A DNA stretch of 29,340 bases from Anaerolinea sp. (GCA_013824385.1 PNNU01000003.1:1-29340), one strand, 5' to 3'; positions 14,116 to 23,059 are shown, counted from the first letter of the stretch. A program made the numbers and translations. The notes: generated by a model not told the origin, from the sequence alone.

Positions 14116-15534
14116 TTGATTAGACTAACACTGCTGCACACAAATGATCTACATGGCAGAATTCAACAACTTGCCCGGATTGTAACGTTAATAAAACAGA
14201 TTCGCTCTGAAGTGACTATTTCAGGGGGTGTCTGTTTTTATTTCGATTGTGGAGATTGTGAAGATACAGTCCAACTTGAAAGTTGTTTGACCCGGGGATC
14301 ATCCATGCATATTTTGATGAAAGCCGCCAGTTGTGATTTTGCTGCTCTTGGGAATGCCATTCCCATTCGGTACGGTCCGCAGGCGATTGCGAACTTGGCA
14401 AAAGCATTTGAGAAGCCGCTCCTATGTGCAAACTTGTTTGAAAAGAATGGTGAACTTGTAAATGGATTGGCGCCGTATACGATCGCGGATGTCAGAGGGT
14501 TTAAATTGGGAGTTATTGGAATTACCGACCCCATGCGATCATATGGCACTATATTTGGAATTGACCCGAAAGCACCTGAAGAGGTTCTACCTGATTTGAT
14601 CGAACAAGTACACGGCGAAGGAGCAAGAACTGTAATCATTTTGTCGCATTTTGGCTCAAAAAATGACTTTCGCCTTGCTAAAAATATCAGCGGCATGGAT
14701 GTAATCATCAGCGCACATGATCATCAACAAATTTCTCCTCCCCTTGAAGTGAACGACACCATCATAGTAGAAGCCGGACAGTTCGGTGAATGGTTAGGCA
14801 GGCTTGATATTGTTATCGATGAAGCTACCGGAAAAGTAATAGAATCTCAAGGAGAATTAATCCCCATCACAGATGAAATAGATGCGGATCGGGATTTCCT
14901 TAAAACAGTGTCATTTCAAGAAAAAAAGGTTGATAAATTAATGTCGGTTGAAATTGGTGAAATACTTCAACCTCTCAAGTGCTTTGCTGACGGTGAATGT
15001 GCTTCAGGAAATCTGTTGGCTGATGCCCTGCTTGATTATGTGGATGGCGCACAAGTGGCTTTTGTAATTAATGGTCACTGGACGAACGGATTGTCTACAG
15101 GAAAAATAACCCAGAGTGATCTCTATACAGCCAATCGTTCAGCAGGCAACCCTGGTAAATTAACGTTAAAAGGGAAACAAATTCAGCAATTTCTCATTGC
15201 CGCATTGAAACCAGAGAACATTGTGCGAAAACTTCATCCTCTGCGGGGAAAAGAGTGTGGTTGGCCTCACGTTGCTGGAATGATCGTTTTGGTAGAATCC
15301 GCCCATCCCGACCACGTTGAAATTCAAGTGGATGGGCGCACGATCCAAGCGGAAGAAGAATTAGTGGTGGCGGCTTCCGATATGGAATTTTCTGAAATTC
15401 TTGGATATTTGCCAATTCCGGATGAAGAAATTGAATACGAAGTTCCCACGATCTTGCCTGAGATTGTGGAGGCATATTTAAAAAAGCATTCACCGATAAT
15501 GCCTGACGTTGTAAACCGAATTCGATTTATATAA
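14116..15534 (+). CDS. 5'-nucleotidase/UshA-family metallophosphoesterase, cytoplasmic, altered active site
   Basis: 472 residues from TTG 14116, preceded by GGGGG five bases upstream; a GTG at 14077 inside folE is the alternative. It has two domains. The N-terminal calcineurin-like metallophosphatase (about 1-260) has LLHTNDLHG (metal ligands D11, H13), D47 in CGDCED, N80 in ALGN, ILSHFG, and SAHDHQ in place of GHxH. The C-terminal 5'-nucleotidase domain (about 270-460) has ASGNLLADALLDY and FVINGHWTNG. The usual GNHEFD reads GNAIPI here, so both the catalytic His and its Asp partner are absent. The substrate-gripping PFGN loop is SAGN. No signal peptide, unlike UshA, so it acts in the cytoplasm, as YunD-type relatives do. 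Its substrate is unknown; its position behind folE makes a pterin or nucleotide phosphate possible. It ends 2 bp from the convergent zwf. Confidence 0.8.
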   Translation: MIRLTLLHTNDLHGRIQQLARIVTLIKQIRSEVTISGGVCFYFDCGDCEDTVQLESCLTRGSSMHILMKAASCDFAALGNAIPIRYGPQAIANLAKAFEKPLLCANLFEKNGELVNGLAPYTIADVRGFKLGVIGITDPMRSYGTIFGIDPKAPEEVLPDLIEQVHGEGARTVIILSHFGSKNDFRLAKNISGMDVIISAHDHQQISPPLEVNDTIIVEAGQFGEWLGRLDIVIDEATGKVIESQGELIPITDEIDADRDFLKTVSFQEKKVDKLMSVEIGEILQPLKCFADGECASGNLLADALLDYVDGAQVAFVINGHWTNGLSTGKITQSDLYTANRSAGNPGKLTLKGKQIQQFLIAALKPENIVRKLHPLRGKECGWPHVAGMIVLVESAHPDHVEIQVDGRTIQAEEELVVAASDMEFSEILGYLPIPDEEIEYEVPTILPEIVEAYLKKHSPIMPDVVNRIRFI

Positions 15535-15536
15535 GC

Positions 15537-17000
15537 TTAATGGCACGTATCATCACTGATTTGCATCCAGCGATGACCGGCACCTGCTAATAATTGATCA
15601 CTTTCAACGGGACCCCATTGGCCGGGATCGTAATAACTGAGAGGCGGTGCATCAGAGCTTTGCCAACCTTTTAAGATTGGATCAATGAGTTGCCATGAGA
15701 GCTCTGTCTGGTCTGCACGCGTAAACAGAGATGCATCCCCATTAATCACATCCAACAACAGACGTTCATATGCTTCCGGCAGCGCGCGGGGTCCAAATTC
15801 ATCCCTGTAGTGATAATCCATGCGCACTGATTTTGTCTCAGACAGCGTGTCTGGAACTTTAGCTTCAAACTGGATGTGAATTCCCTCATCAGGTTGAAGG
15901 GACATTGAGAAGAGATTCGAGGGGGCTTCCAGGCAGGTGCGGTTTGGAAAGATCATATGAGGCGGACTTTTAAATTGAATAATGATTTCGCTAATTTTTT
16001 CTTTAAGCTTCTTGCCTGACCGCAAATAGAATGGCACTCCTTGCCAGCGCCAGTTATCAATAAAAAATCGCACAGCAGCATAAGTTGCAGTCTGACTTTC
16101 AGAAGCAACATTGGGTTCATTTCGGTAACCCTGGTATTGACCTCTGACTGTATGTAACTTCACATCTATTTCTGAGATTGGTCTGATCGCGCTGATTACT
16201 TTTACCTTTTCATCTCTCAGGGCGTCAGCATTTGACGAACTGGTAGGTTCCATGGCGACCAGGGTCAAAAGTTGAAGCAGGTGGTTTTGGAACATATCTC
16301 TCACAACCCCTGCATTCTCGTAGTATTTTCCGCGGGTTTCTACACCAACAGTCTCCGCGACGGTGATCTGAACGTTCTCAATATAATTGCGATTCCATAC
16401 GGGTTCAAAAATGGTATTGGCGAAACGGGCAACCAGAATATTTTGAACAGTTTCTTTGCCCAGGTAATGATCAATACGAAATACTTGCTTTTCTTGCAGA
16501 ACCTGGTGCAGCATATTGTTTAGAGCCTGGGCGCTGATAAAATCGGACCCAAAAGGTTTTTCGATCACCACTCTGCGCCAGCCTTCTTTTTCCTCAAGCA
16601 TATGTTCAGCGGCAAGGCCTCTAACAATGAGTGAAAAGAAATCAGGAGGTGTGGCCAGATAATACATGCGATTGGACGCACCGTTTTCCAATTCGGATAA
16701 TTCCCTATTGAAACGGTTATAGGTTAGTGGGTCAGAAAAATCACCCGAATGATAAGTCAATTTTTGTGAAAATTTTTGCCAGGCTATTTCATCAAGTGGT
16801 TCTGTTGATTGCTCCATCAAGCTGGTGTGACAAGTTTGACGTAAATCTTCGTCACTCCACGAACGGGTAGCCGCACCAAAGATACGAAAATTCTCTGGCA
16901 TCCGCTTCTTGAGAAAAAGCTTGAACAATGCCGGGATGAGTTTACGGTGAGACAGGTCGCCTGAGGCGCCAAAAATGAGGATGGAGGTGTTTTCAGTCAT
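15537..17000 (-). CDS. zwf: Glucose-6-phosphate 1-dehydrogenase
   Basis: 487 residues from the ATG at 17000, where family homology begins (MTENTSILIFGASGDLS). Further in-frame starts at 17012 and 17033 add up to 11 residues. GASGDLSHRK (11-20) is the NADP-binding Rossmann loop, EKPFG (147-151) the conserved cis-proline region, and RIDHYLGKE (175-183) the active-site signature with the substrate lysine and catalytic histidine nearby. The rest matches the family (RNYIENVQIT; FYLRSGKKL; PRALPEAYERLLLD). It oxidises glucose-6-phosphate to 6-phosphogluconolactone with NADP+, the entry of the oxidative pentose phosphate pathway. pgl and gnd are not adjacent. It lies downstream of the ybeD-like gene but appears to have its own promoter. 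Confidence 0.97.
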   Translation of the reverse strand: MTENTSILIFGASGDLSHRKLIPALFKLFLKKRMPENFRIFGAATRSWSDEDLRQTCHTSLMEQSTEPLDEIAWQKFSQKLTYHSGDFSDPLTYNRFNRELSELENGASNRMYYLATPPDFFSLIVRGLAAEHMLEEKEGWRRVVIEKPFGSDFISAQALNNMLHQVLQEKQVFRIDHYLGKETVQNILVARFANTIFEPVWNRNYIENVQITVAETVGVETRGKYYENAGVVRDMFQNHLLQLLTLVAMEPTSSSNADALRDEKVKVISAIRPISEIDVKLHTVRGQYQGYRNEPNVASESQTATYAAVRFFIDNWRWQGVPFYLRSGKKLKEKISEIIIQFKSPPHMIFPNRTCLEAPSNLFSMSLQPDEGIHIQFEAKVPDTLSETKSVRMDYHYRDEFGPRALPEAYERLLLDVINGDASLFTRADQTELSWQLIDPILKGWQSSDAPPLSYYDPGQWGPVESDQLLAGAGHRWMQISDDTCH

Positions 17001-17021
17001 TAGTTGTTCCATTATTTCACA

Positions 17022-17030
17022 ATTATGACA
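17022..17030 (-). promoter_or_regulatory. Candidate extended -10 element of zwf
   Basis: On the minus strand TGTCATAAT (TGn-CATAAT) ends 21 bases before the ATG at 17000 and 9 bases before the alternative ATG at 17012. The leader would be about 15 nt, or only about 3 nt for the longer form, so the promoter does not by itself decide the start. Confidence 0.4.
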
Positions 17031-17039
17031 CAAAGCGTC

Positions 17040-17077
17040 CGAATAAAACAGGGGAATCCTAATAGGAATATAACCCC
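17040..17077 (-). terminator. Possible intrinsic terminator after the ybeD-like gene
   Basis: On the minus strand GGGG (17077-17074) can pair with CCCC (17054-17051), enclosing TCCTA-T-TAGGA (17067-17057), and a TGTTTTATT tract follows. The two stems are separated by an uneven internal loop, so folding strength is uncertain. It lies 17 bases beyond the ybeD-like stop. Confidence 0.4.
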
Positions 17078-17093
17078 ATTCATTCTATTCAAT

Positions 17094-17360
17094 TTACAAA
17101 AGCATGAGAATTCGTTTGTGACTGCTCAATTCAGCATATAACGCGTCCATTTGGGCGCGGCTTTCTGCAATAAACTCAAAAGACACCGAACGATATTTGT
17201 TTCCGGTAGACAATTTGCTATGAATATTTTCTTCCAATAATTCAGGAATGTGCGTACGCACAATCGCGATCACGAATTCCTCAAAATCTGGTTCATCCAA
17301 TCCAATTACTTTCAAAGGGAAGGGGGTGGGATAGTTAAGTTCCAAATGTTGGTCTGGCAT
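17094..17360 (-). CDS. ybeD: YbeD/DUF493 family protein (UPF0250)
   Basis: 88 residues, the same size as Escherichia coli YbeD. Shared features are the N-terminal YPTPFPLKVIG (family 'fPt.f.~KvmG'), the central helix DEPDFEEFVIAIVRTHIPE, the strand GNKYRSVSFEFIAES, and the closing helix QMDALYAELSSHKRILMLL. The fold is a small ferredoxin-like (ACT-like) domain. In E. coli the gene sits beside lipB, but no biochemical function is established and no lipoate gene is nearby here. The start is an ATG preceded by AAGAGG about nine bases upstream. It is divergent from the sensor operon and upstream of zwf on the same strand. Confidence 0.85.
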   Translation of the reverse strand: MPDQHLELNYPTPFPLKVIGLDEPDFEEFVIAIVRTHIPELLEENIHSKLSTGNKYRSVSFEFIAESRAQMDALYAELSSHKRILMLL

Positions 17361-17534
17361 AATTAATTACCTCTTAATCTTGAACAGTTATTATGAATAG
17401 TATCCACTCTAAATCATTGATTTTTGCCTTAATATAGAAGATAACATTTTACTCTTTCCTTATGGGAAAAAAATTTATTGAGATTGTATACTTTAATTGG
17501 TGAATTATCCATTGTAAACGGTGATAGGTGGATT

Positions 17535-19868
17535 ATGTTCAATAGATTGCTTAATAGTTTAAAACGAAATTGGTTATTATTTTTGGTAGTTACCTTTTTT
17601 ATTGGAGCAATAATTTCTTTTGAAATTATTACAACCAACAATCGAACACAGAGTATGTTAATTGATATCAGTGACCAATTAACCACCATGGCGGATTTAA
17701 AAACCAAGCAATTACAGAATTGGCGGTCTGAACGGATTATCGACGGTCAAACAATTCAAACGGATGTTGAATTTTCCAATGAAATAAATCTATTGATGCA
17801 AGACCCTTCAGATTATCAAGTTATTAAGAAGTGTCTTGATAGACTACGTACATTGTTATTAGACCCCAATTATTCCTCGATTCTATTAGTTGATCAGGAT
17901 GGAAAAGAAGTGTTACATGTGGGTGAAATTGCCGATAAACCCAGTATGAATATCGTTGAAAACATTACCGCCATCAATATGACAAAAGAAATTCGATTGA
18001 CAAATTTATATGAAGCGTCAAACGCAACTGTAAAAATGGATATGGTCGTACCGATATTTCTCGCTGGAGATCAATATAAACCTATTTTAGGTTATCTTGT
18101 TTACATCATCTCACCTGATATTATCCTATATCCGTTAATCCAATCTTTGACAACTACACACAAAACTGCTGAAACCTTATTAATCCGTAAAGAAGGCCAA
18201 TTTGTTGTTTATCTAAATGAATTGCGTTTTCAAAGTAATACCGCCTTAAAATTGGAAATCCCATTATCTGAAACGAGTGTTCCTGCTGTAATGGCGGTAA
18301 AAGGAACCACTGGAATTGTGAGAGGAAATGATTATCGCTCTGTTCCAGTTATAGCATCCATTGTTCCTGTTGAGGGAACGGATTGGAAATTAATTGCCAA
18401 GATTGATATGGAAGAAATTAACCTTCCAATCCGGCAACAATTATTTTACGCGATATTTACCGCATTTTTTTTGATTGTCGCAGGAATTGTCAGCATTAAT
18501 GTTTTATGGCGAAGGCAATCAGCCAGTATTTCAAAAGGACTTTCAGTATCTGAAAAATTACGAAAAAATCTTCAAGAAAAATATTCCACATTATTTAACC
18601 AGGCGAACGAAGCAATCATGTTGGTCGAGGAAAATGGAAAGATTTTGGAAGTCAACGATCAGGCTGTAAATATGTATGGATACACCCGTGATGAATTGTT
18701 AGGTTTATCTATAAGTGATTTGCGGGAAGAAATCGCAAGACCCACGATATCAACAGACATTGAACAGGTGAAAACCGGTTCAGTGAATATATATGAAATT
18801 ATCCATAAAAAGAAAAACGGTGAATTGATCTGGGTAGATGTCAGTTCCAGATATTTATCTGTTGATGGAAAAGGATTCTTTCAAAGCCTTGTCAGGGATA
18901 TTACAGAAAAAAAACAGTTTGAAGAAAAACTTCACTTGTCTGAATTGGCGTTAAAAAAAGCCCAATCCGTCTCACATGTAGGATCTTGGCGTTGGAATCT
19001 TTTGACTGACAAGATCGAGCTTTCAGATGAATTGTTCAATATTTTCGGTCTTCTGAAACAAGAGGATGGGCTGAGTTTTGCCCAATTTGAACACACTGCC
19101 ATACATCCAGATGATTACAAACGGATTAGCAAAATCAGAATCGAAGCAATAAAAGCGCATCAGATTTTCTCTTTTGAATCAAAGATTATCAGACCGGATG
19201 GAAAAGAAAAATTCATCAGGGTTGAAGCTGGCGAATTAATTTATAACAGTCAAGGACAGATAGTGGAAGTGTTTGGTATTGCCCAGGATATGACTGAAAT
19301 GAAAGCAGCTGAAAGAGAATTGCGGAAAAACGAAAATCTGTTACAAAGAATCTATGATCTACTGCCCGTTGGATTGTGGATCACTGATAAAGATGGGAAG
19401 TTGATTCGATCCAATAAAATGGTTAAAGAAATCTGGGGAAAAGATATTTTAGTGAGTATCACTGATTTTAAAGTTTTCCACGGGCGCAGGTTGCCTTCAC
19501 GCGAAGTAATTAAACCTGATGATTGGGCATCTGTTCATACGATTCGTGAAGGAGTAACCATCCGCGACGAGATGATTGAGATTGATGCCTACGACGGTAA
19601 AACAAAGACAATCCTTAATTATTCCACACCAATATTGGACGAGGATGGAAAATTGGAAGGAGCTATTGTCCTCAACCTGGATATTTCGGAACTCAAGAAA
19701 GCGGAGGAGTTACTTTCAGCGCAATTGGATGAATTGCGACGTTGGAATATGGCCACTTTGGGGAGAGAAAACCGGATTCGGGAATTAAAGATAGAAATCA
19801 ATGCTTTACTAGCTAAACAAGGAGAAGAGCCTAGATACCAGAGTGTTTTGGAAGATGACCATGAATAA
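17535..19868 (+). CDS. Membrane sensor with extracytoplasmic Cache-like domain and three PAS domains, no kinase
   Basis: 777 residues from the ATG at 17535, preceded by AGGTGG only three bases away; a TTG at 17478 would add 19 residues. A membrane helix spans about 12-30. An extracytoplasmic region of about 270 residues (31-300) follows, with a double-Cache look (SSILLVDQDGKEVLHVGE, about 114-131; GTDWKLIAKID near 281-291). A second helix spans about 302-324. Then come three PAS domains (about 350-470, 475-600 and 607-725), each linked by the PAC-type ending 'DITE..' or 'DMTE..'. The protein stops after a tail RRWNMATLGRENRIRELKIEINALL. This tail is recurrent in PAS sensors and normally precedes a kinase. 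No HisKA, HATPase, GGDEF or EAL domain is present, so output must be passed to a partner, most likely the kinase encoded by the overlapping next gene. Confidence 0.85.
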   Translation: MFNRLLNSLKRNWLLFLVVTFFIGAIISFEIITTNNRTQSMLIDISDQLTTMADLKTKQLQNWRSERIIDGQTIQTDVEFSNEINLLMQDPSDYQVIKKCLDRLRTLLLDPNYSSILLVDQDGKEVLHVGEIADKPSMNIVENITAINMTKEIRLTNLYEASNATVKMDMVVPIFLAGDQYKPILGYLVYIISPDIILYPLIQSLTTTHKTAETLLIRKEGQFVVYLNELRFQSNTALKLEIPLSETSVPAVMAVKGTTGIVRGNDYRSVPVIASIVPVEGTDWKLIAKIDMEEINLPIRQQLFYAIFTAFFLIVAGIVSINVLWRRQSASISKGLSVSEKLRKNLQEKYSTLFNQANEAIMLVEENGKILEVNDQAVNMYGYTRDELLGLSISDLREEIARPTISTDIEQVKTGSVNIYEIIHKKKNGELIWVDVSSRYLSVDGKGFFQSLVRDITEKKQFEEKLHLSELALKKAQSVSHVGSWRWNLLTDKIELSDELFNIFGLLKQEDGLSFAQFEHTAIHPDDYKRISKIRIEAIKAHQIFSFESKIIRPDGKEKFIRVEAGELIYNSQGQIVEVFGIAQDMTEMKAAERELRKNENLLQRIYDLLPVGLWITDKDGKLIRSNKMVKEIWGKDILVSITDFKVFHGRRLPSREVIKPDDWASVHTIREGVTIRDEMIEIDAYDGKTKTILNYSTPILDEDGKLEGAIVLNLDISELKKAEELLSAQLDELRRWNMATLGRENRIRELKIEINALLAKQGEEPRYQSVLEDDHE

Positions 19869-22569
19869 TTCATCCGTTTTAGCTTTGGTTCAAAATGTTG
19901 CATTATTGTTGGCTATGGCCGTTATTTTTGATACAACGGTTCAGTTTTGGAAAATTAGTGGAAGAAAATTTAGGCAAGTCCTTCTTGGGTTTTTATTAGG
20001 AGGAATTGGTATTGTGTTAATGAATACCCCATGGATCTATGGTGAAGGATTAATTTTTGACACAAGATCGATATTATTGGGGTTAGCAGGCGTTTTTTTT
20101 GGAACAATCCCAACATTATTAGCAATGACCATTACGGCTGTATATCGTTTTTCACAAGGAGGTGCATACATCACAGGTATTTCAGTGATCATTGCCACAA
20201 GCCTTTTGGGGATTATGTGGAGGACTTTTCGAAAGCCGGAATTAAAAAACCTTAAATGGTGGCAAATATATTTATATGGTGTCGTAGTTCATGTTGTCAT
20301 GTTGCTATTAATGTTAACACAGCCAATAGAAATTGCACTTCCATTGTTATCAAAAATCAGTTTACCGATTCTGGTCATTTATCCAGGAGCCACTTTGTTG
20401 TTGGGTCTACTAATGCAAAACCGGATGCGTCGTGAAAATGCAGTAGAAGAAATTCGAAAAAGTCGCGGTCGATTGAAGAGCATGGTTGATATTTTACAGA
20501 ATTTAGGCGAAGACGATCAGGCCTTCATGCGGTTTGCTTTGGAAGAAGCTGTCAAACTCATGGAAAGTGAACTTGGTTTTATATTTTTCTATTCGGAGGA
20601 AACAAAATTACTTACATTAAGTTCATTATCAAAAAAAGCAGTGGATATTTACAATATTCCATCTCCGCAGACTATCTATGAACTGAACAAAACAGGTATA
20701 TGGGGGGAACCCGTCCGACAAAGGAAACCAATTATTATTAATAATTTCCTTGCGGATAATCCTATGAAAAAGGGATTTCCCAACGGACATCCAAGCCTAT
20801 TTCGATTATTAGAAATTCCAGTATTTGTTGATAACAAGATTGTGGCAGTTGTCGGTGTGGCAAACAAAGTGGTTGATTATAACGAAGGAGATATAGATCA
20901 ACTCACATTATTGATGGAATTGGTGTGGAAGGCGATTGATAGAAAAAGAGCCATCGAAAAATTAAGAATCAGCGAAGAGAACTATCGTCAATTGTTTAAT
21001 CAAGCTGTGGACGGGATATTTATCGCTTCCGTTGATGGAAATTCTGTCAATATAAATGAGAGCGGATGCATAATGCTTGGCTACACTTTTGAGGAGTTAC
21101 AGAAGAATTTTAAGAAAATTCTAAGAAATGATGACCCTTCGGAGGATGTTGAAAAGATTACTAAAGAAATATTAGCGGGTAAAAAAGTCATCAGCGAAAG
21201 AAGACTCAAAACAAAATCAGGAAACATGATCGATGTAGAAATATTGACACAACGCATGTCTGATGGACGAATTCAAAAAGTAGTCAGAAATATAACAGAA
21301 CGAAAAAATGCCGATCTAATTGTTCTGCAAACCCAACAGGAACTAAGAGCATTATTAAATACATCTGATAATTCGAGAAAAGCGTTGTTAAGCGTTATTG
21401 AAGATCAAAAAGAAATTGAAGAAGCGCTTAGAAAAAGTGAAAAAAGTTATCGATCATTGTTTGAGAATATTACCCAGGGTTTTGCATTGCATAAAGTCAT
21501 TCTTGATGATTTTGGAAAACCGATTAATTATCGATTTTTGGCGGTAAACCCGGCGTATGAAAGAATGACGGGTTTTACAACCGAAAAAGTTGTTGGAAAA
21601 ACCGTTCGGGATGCACTGCCTGGTGTTGAACAATCCTTGATAGATAATTTTGGTGAGGTGGCGATTTCTGGTAAACCCAAGCGTTTTGAGGATTACACTG
21701 CGGCTATTGGTAAATATTATGATGTTACGGCTTTTTGTCCTGAACCCGGTTATTTTGCCGTCGTAATTTCTGATATCACTGATCGTAAAAAATTTGAAAT
21801 GGAAATACAAAATTTCAACCTTGTTTTGGAAAACAAAGTCAAAGACAGAACGGCTGAACTGGAACACGCGAACCACGAACTAGAGTCATTTTCATATTCA
21901 ATTTCACACGATCTGCGCGCACCATTACGTTCGATCCATGGATTTTCTGAGATAATACTTGAAGAATTTTCAGAAAAACTTGACCCGGAAGTTACACATT
22001 ATTTTGATCTCATTCGTAAAAATGCATCGATGATGGGTAATTTGGTGGATGATCTTTTGAACTTCTCTCGCTTGGGTAGACAGTCGTTAAACAAGGTTAT
22101 AGTGAATTCGAATTCAATTGTTCACGAAGTTATTGAATCATTGCAGACAGAAATCCAAAATCGAAATATTAAAATCAAAACAATTGAGCTTCCTGAATGC
22201 GAAGCTGATCCGTCTTTACTCAGACAGATATTTGTTAATCTAATTTCCAATTCAATAAAATTTTCAAGAATGCAAAAAGAACCGGTCATTGAAATTGGAC
22301 ACCTAAATCAATTTATTGAAGATGGAATAATGCACTCCTTTTTTTACGTAAAAGATAACGGTGTCGGTTTTGATATGAAGTTTTATGATAAACTATTTGG
22401 TGTATTTCAACGTTTGCACAGAGCCGAAGACTATGAAGGAACAGGTGTCGGATTGGCTATCTGTGAAAGAATTATTAAAAAGCATGGCGGTACTATTTGG
22501 GCTGAATCAGCGGTTGGGGAAGGAACTACTTTTTACTTTACTTTGGGAGAGTCAGAAAATGCAAAATGA
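19861..22569 (+). CDS. LytS-type 5TM / GAF / PAS histidine kinase
   Basis: 902 residues from the ATG at 19861, which overlaps the upstream stop by eight bases and has GGAAG six bases before it. Membrane part: about 1-190, the 5TM-5TMR_LYT receptor with its typical GEGLIFDTRS, LAGVFFG and VYRFSQGG. Then a GAF domain (about 205-365; weak cysteine/ligand features), two PAS domains (about 370-490 and 528-645) and a coiled coil. The HisKA box is SYSISHDLRAPLRS with phospho-acceptor H683. The HATPase domain has the N box NLISNSIKF (~790), G1 KDNGVGFD (~830) and G2 GTGVGLAICERI (~860). It should autophosphorylate in the cytoplasm and pass phosphate to the regulator encoded next. The histidine-kinase part resembles bacteriophytochrome-like kinases that pair with Rcp1-type regulators. 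Confidence 0.92.
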   Translation: MNNSSVLALVQNVALLLAMAVIFDTTVQFWKISGRKFRQVLLGFLLGGIGIVLMNTPWIYGEGLIFDTRSILLGLAGVFFGTIPTLLAMTITAVYRFSQGGAYITGISVIIATSLLGIMWRTFRKPELKNLKWWQIYLYGVVVHVVMLLLMLTQPIEIALPLLSKISLPILVIYPGATLLLGLLMQNRMRRENAVEEIRKSRGRLKSMVDILQNLGEDDQAFMRFALEEAVKLMESELGFIFFYSEETKLLTLSSLSKKAVDIYNIPSPQTIYELNKTGIWGEPVRQRKPIIINNFLADNPMKKGFPNGHPSLFRLLEIPVFVDNKIVAVVGVANKVVDYNEGDIDQLTLLMELVWKAIDRKRAIEKLRISEENYRQLFNQAVDGIFIASVDGNSVNINESGCIMLGYTFEELQKNFKKILRNDDPSEDVEKITKEILAGKKVISERRLKTKSGNMIDVEILTQRMSDGRIQKVVRNITERKNADLIVLQTQQELRALLNTSDNSRKALLSVIEDQKEIEEALRKSEKSYRSLFENITQGFALHKVILDDFGKPINYRFLAVNPAYERMTGFTTEKVVGKTVRDALPGVEQSLIDNFGEVAISGKPKRFEDYTAAIGKYYDVTAFCPEPGYFAVVISDITDRKKFEMEIQNFNLVLENKVKDRTAELEHANHELESFSYSISHDLRAPLRSIHGFSEIILEEFSEKLDPEVTHYFDLIRKNASMMGNLVDDLLNFSRLGRQSLNKVIVNSNSIVHEVIESLQTEIQNRNIKIKTIELPECEADPSLLRQIFVNLISNSIKFSRMQKEPVIEIGHLNQFIEDGIMHSFFYVKDNGVGFDMKFYDKLFGVFQRLHRAEDYEGTGVGLAICERIIKKHGGTIWAESAVGEGTTFYFTLGESENAK

Positions 22570-23002
22570 AAAGGTAGAAATTTTACTCGTTGAAGATAAT
22601 CCCAATGATGTGGAATTGACCCTGCATGCACTCAAAAAAAGTCACCTAACCAATAATATTCATGTAGTGCGAGATGGTGAAGAAGCGCTGGAGTTTTTCT
22701 TTGGGAATTCTGATAACGACCCGAGTAAAAAAATCCCCGGCCCCAAGGTAATCTTGCTCGATCTAAAACTACCAAAAATTGACGGCATGGAAGTGCTGCG
22801 AAAACTAAAAAGTAATCCTGCGACCAAATCGATACCGGTGGTGGTGTTAACTTCATCCAATGAAGAACGGGATATTGTGGAGACTTATTCATTGGGTGTT
22901 AACAGTTATATAGTCAAACCGGTGGATTTTACCAAGTTTGTGCAGTCCATGCACACGCTGGGGATGTATTGGTTGATGTTGAACAGGCCTTTGCAAGATT
23001 AA
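22559..23002 (+). CDS. Single-domain response regulator, Rcp1-like
   Basis: 147 residues from the ATG at 22559, preceded by GGGAGA eight bases upstream and overlapping the kinase gene by 11 bases. It is only a receiver domain: acidic pocket E12-D13 in LVEDNPNDVEL, phospho-acceptor D68 in VILLDLKLPKIDG, T98 in VVVLTSS and K120 in YIVKPVDF. The inserted FFFGNSDNDPSKKIPGP between helix 2 and strand 3 and the closing MYWLMLN are typical of Rcp1-like regulators of phytochrome-type kinases. There is no DNA-binding or enzymatic output domain, so it acts through protein contact or a phosphorelay. Last gene of the trio, followed by a strong terminator. Confidence 0.93.
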   Translation: MQNEKVEILLVEDNPNDVELTLHALKKSHLTNNIHVVRDGEEALEFFFGNSDNDPSKKIPGPKVILLDLKLPKIDGMEVLRKLKSNPATKSIPVVVLTSSNEERDIVETYSLGVNSYIVKPVDFTKFVQSMHTLGMYWLMLNRPLQD

Positions 23003-23023
23003 TCAATAATTCACTTAAATAAC

Positions 23024-23059
23024 AAACCACCTTGCAAAAAAAACTTGCAAGGTGGTTTT
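23024..23059. terminator. Perfect 14-bp bidirectional terminator hairpin
   Basis: AAACCACCTTGCAA (23024-23037) is the exact reverse complement of TTGCAAGGTGGTTT (23045-23058), with a seven-base A-rich loop, followed by T and A/T residues. It lies 22 bases after the response regulator stop and 15 bases after the nuoN stop on the other strand, so it probably ends both convergent operons. Confidence 0.88.

Noticed and set aside
22385..22558. Longer response regulator starting inside the kinase gene
   Set aside because: The extra residues overlap the kinase's ATP-binding domain in another frame; the receiver fold begins at the ATG at 22559, which has a GGGAGA site.
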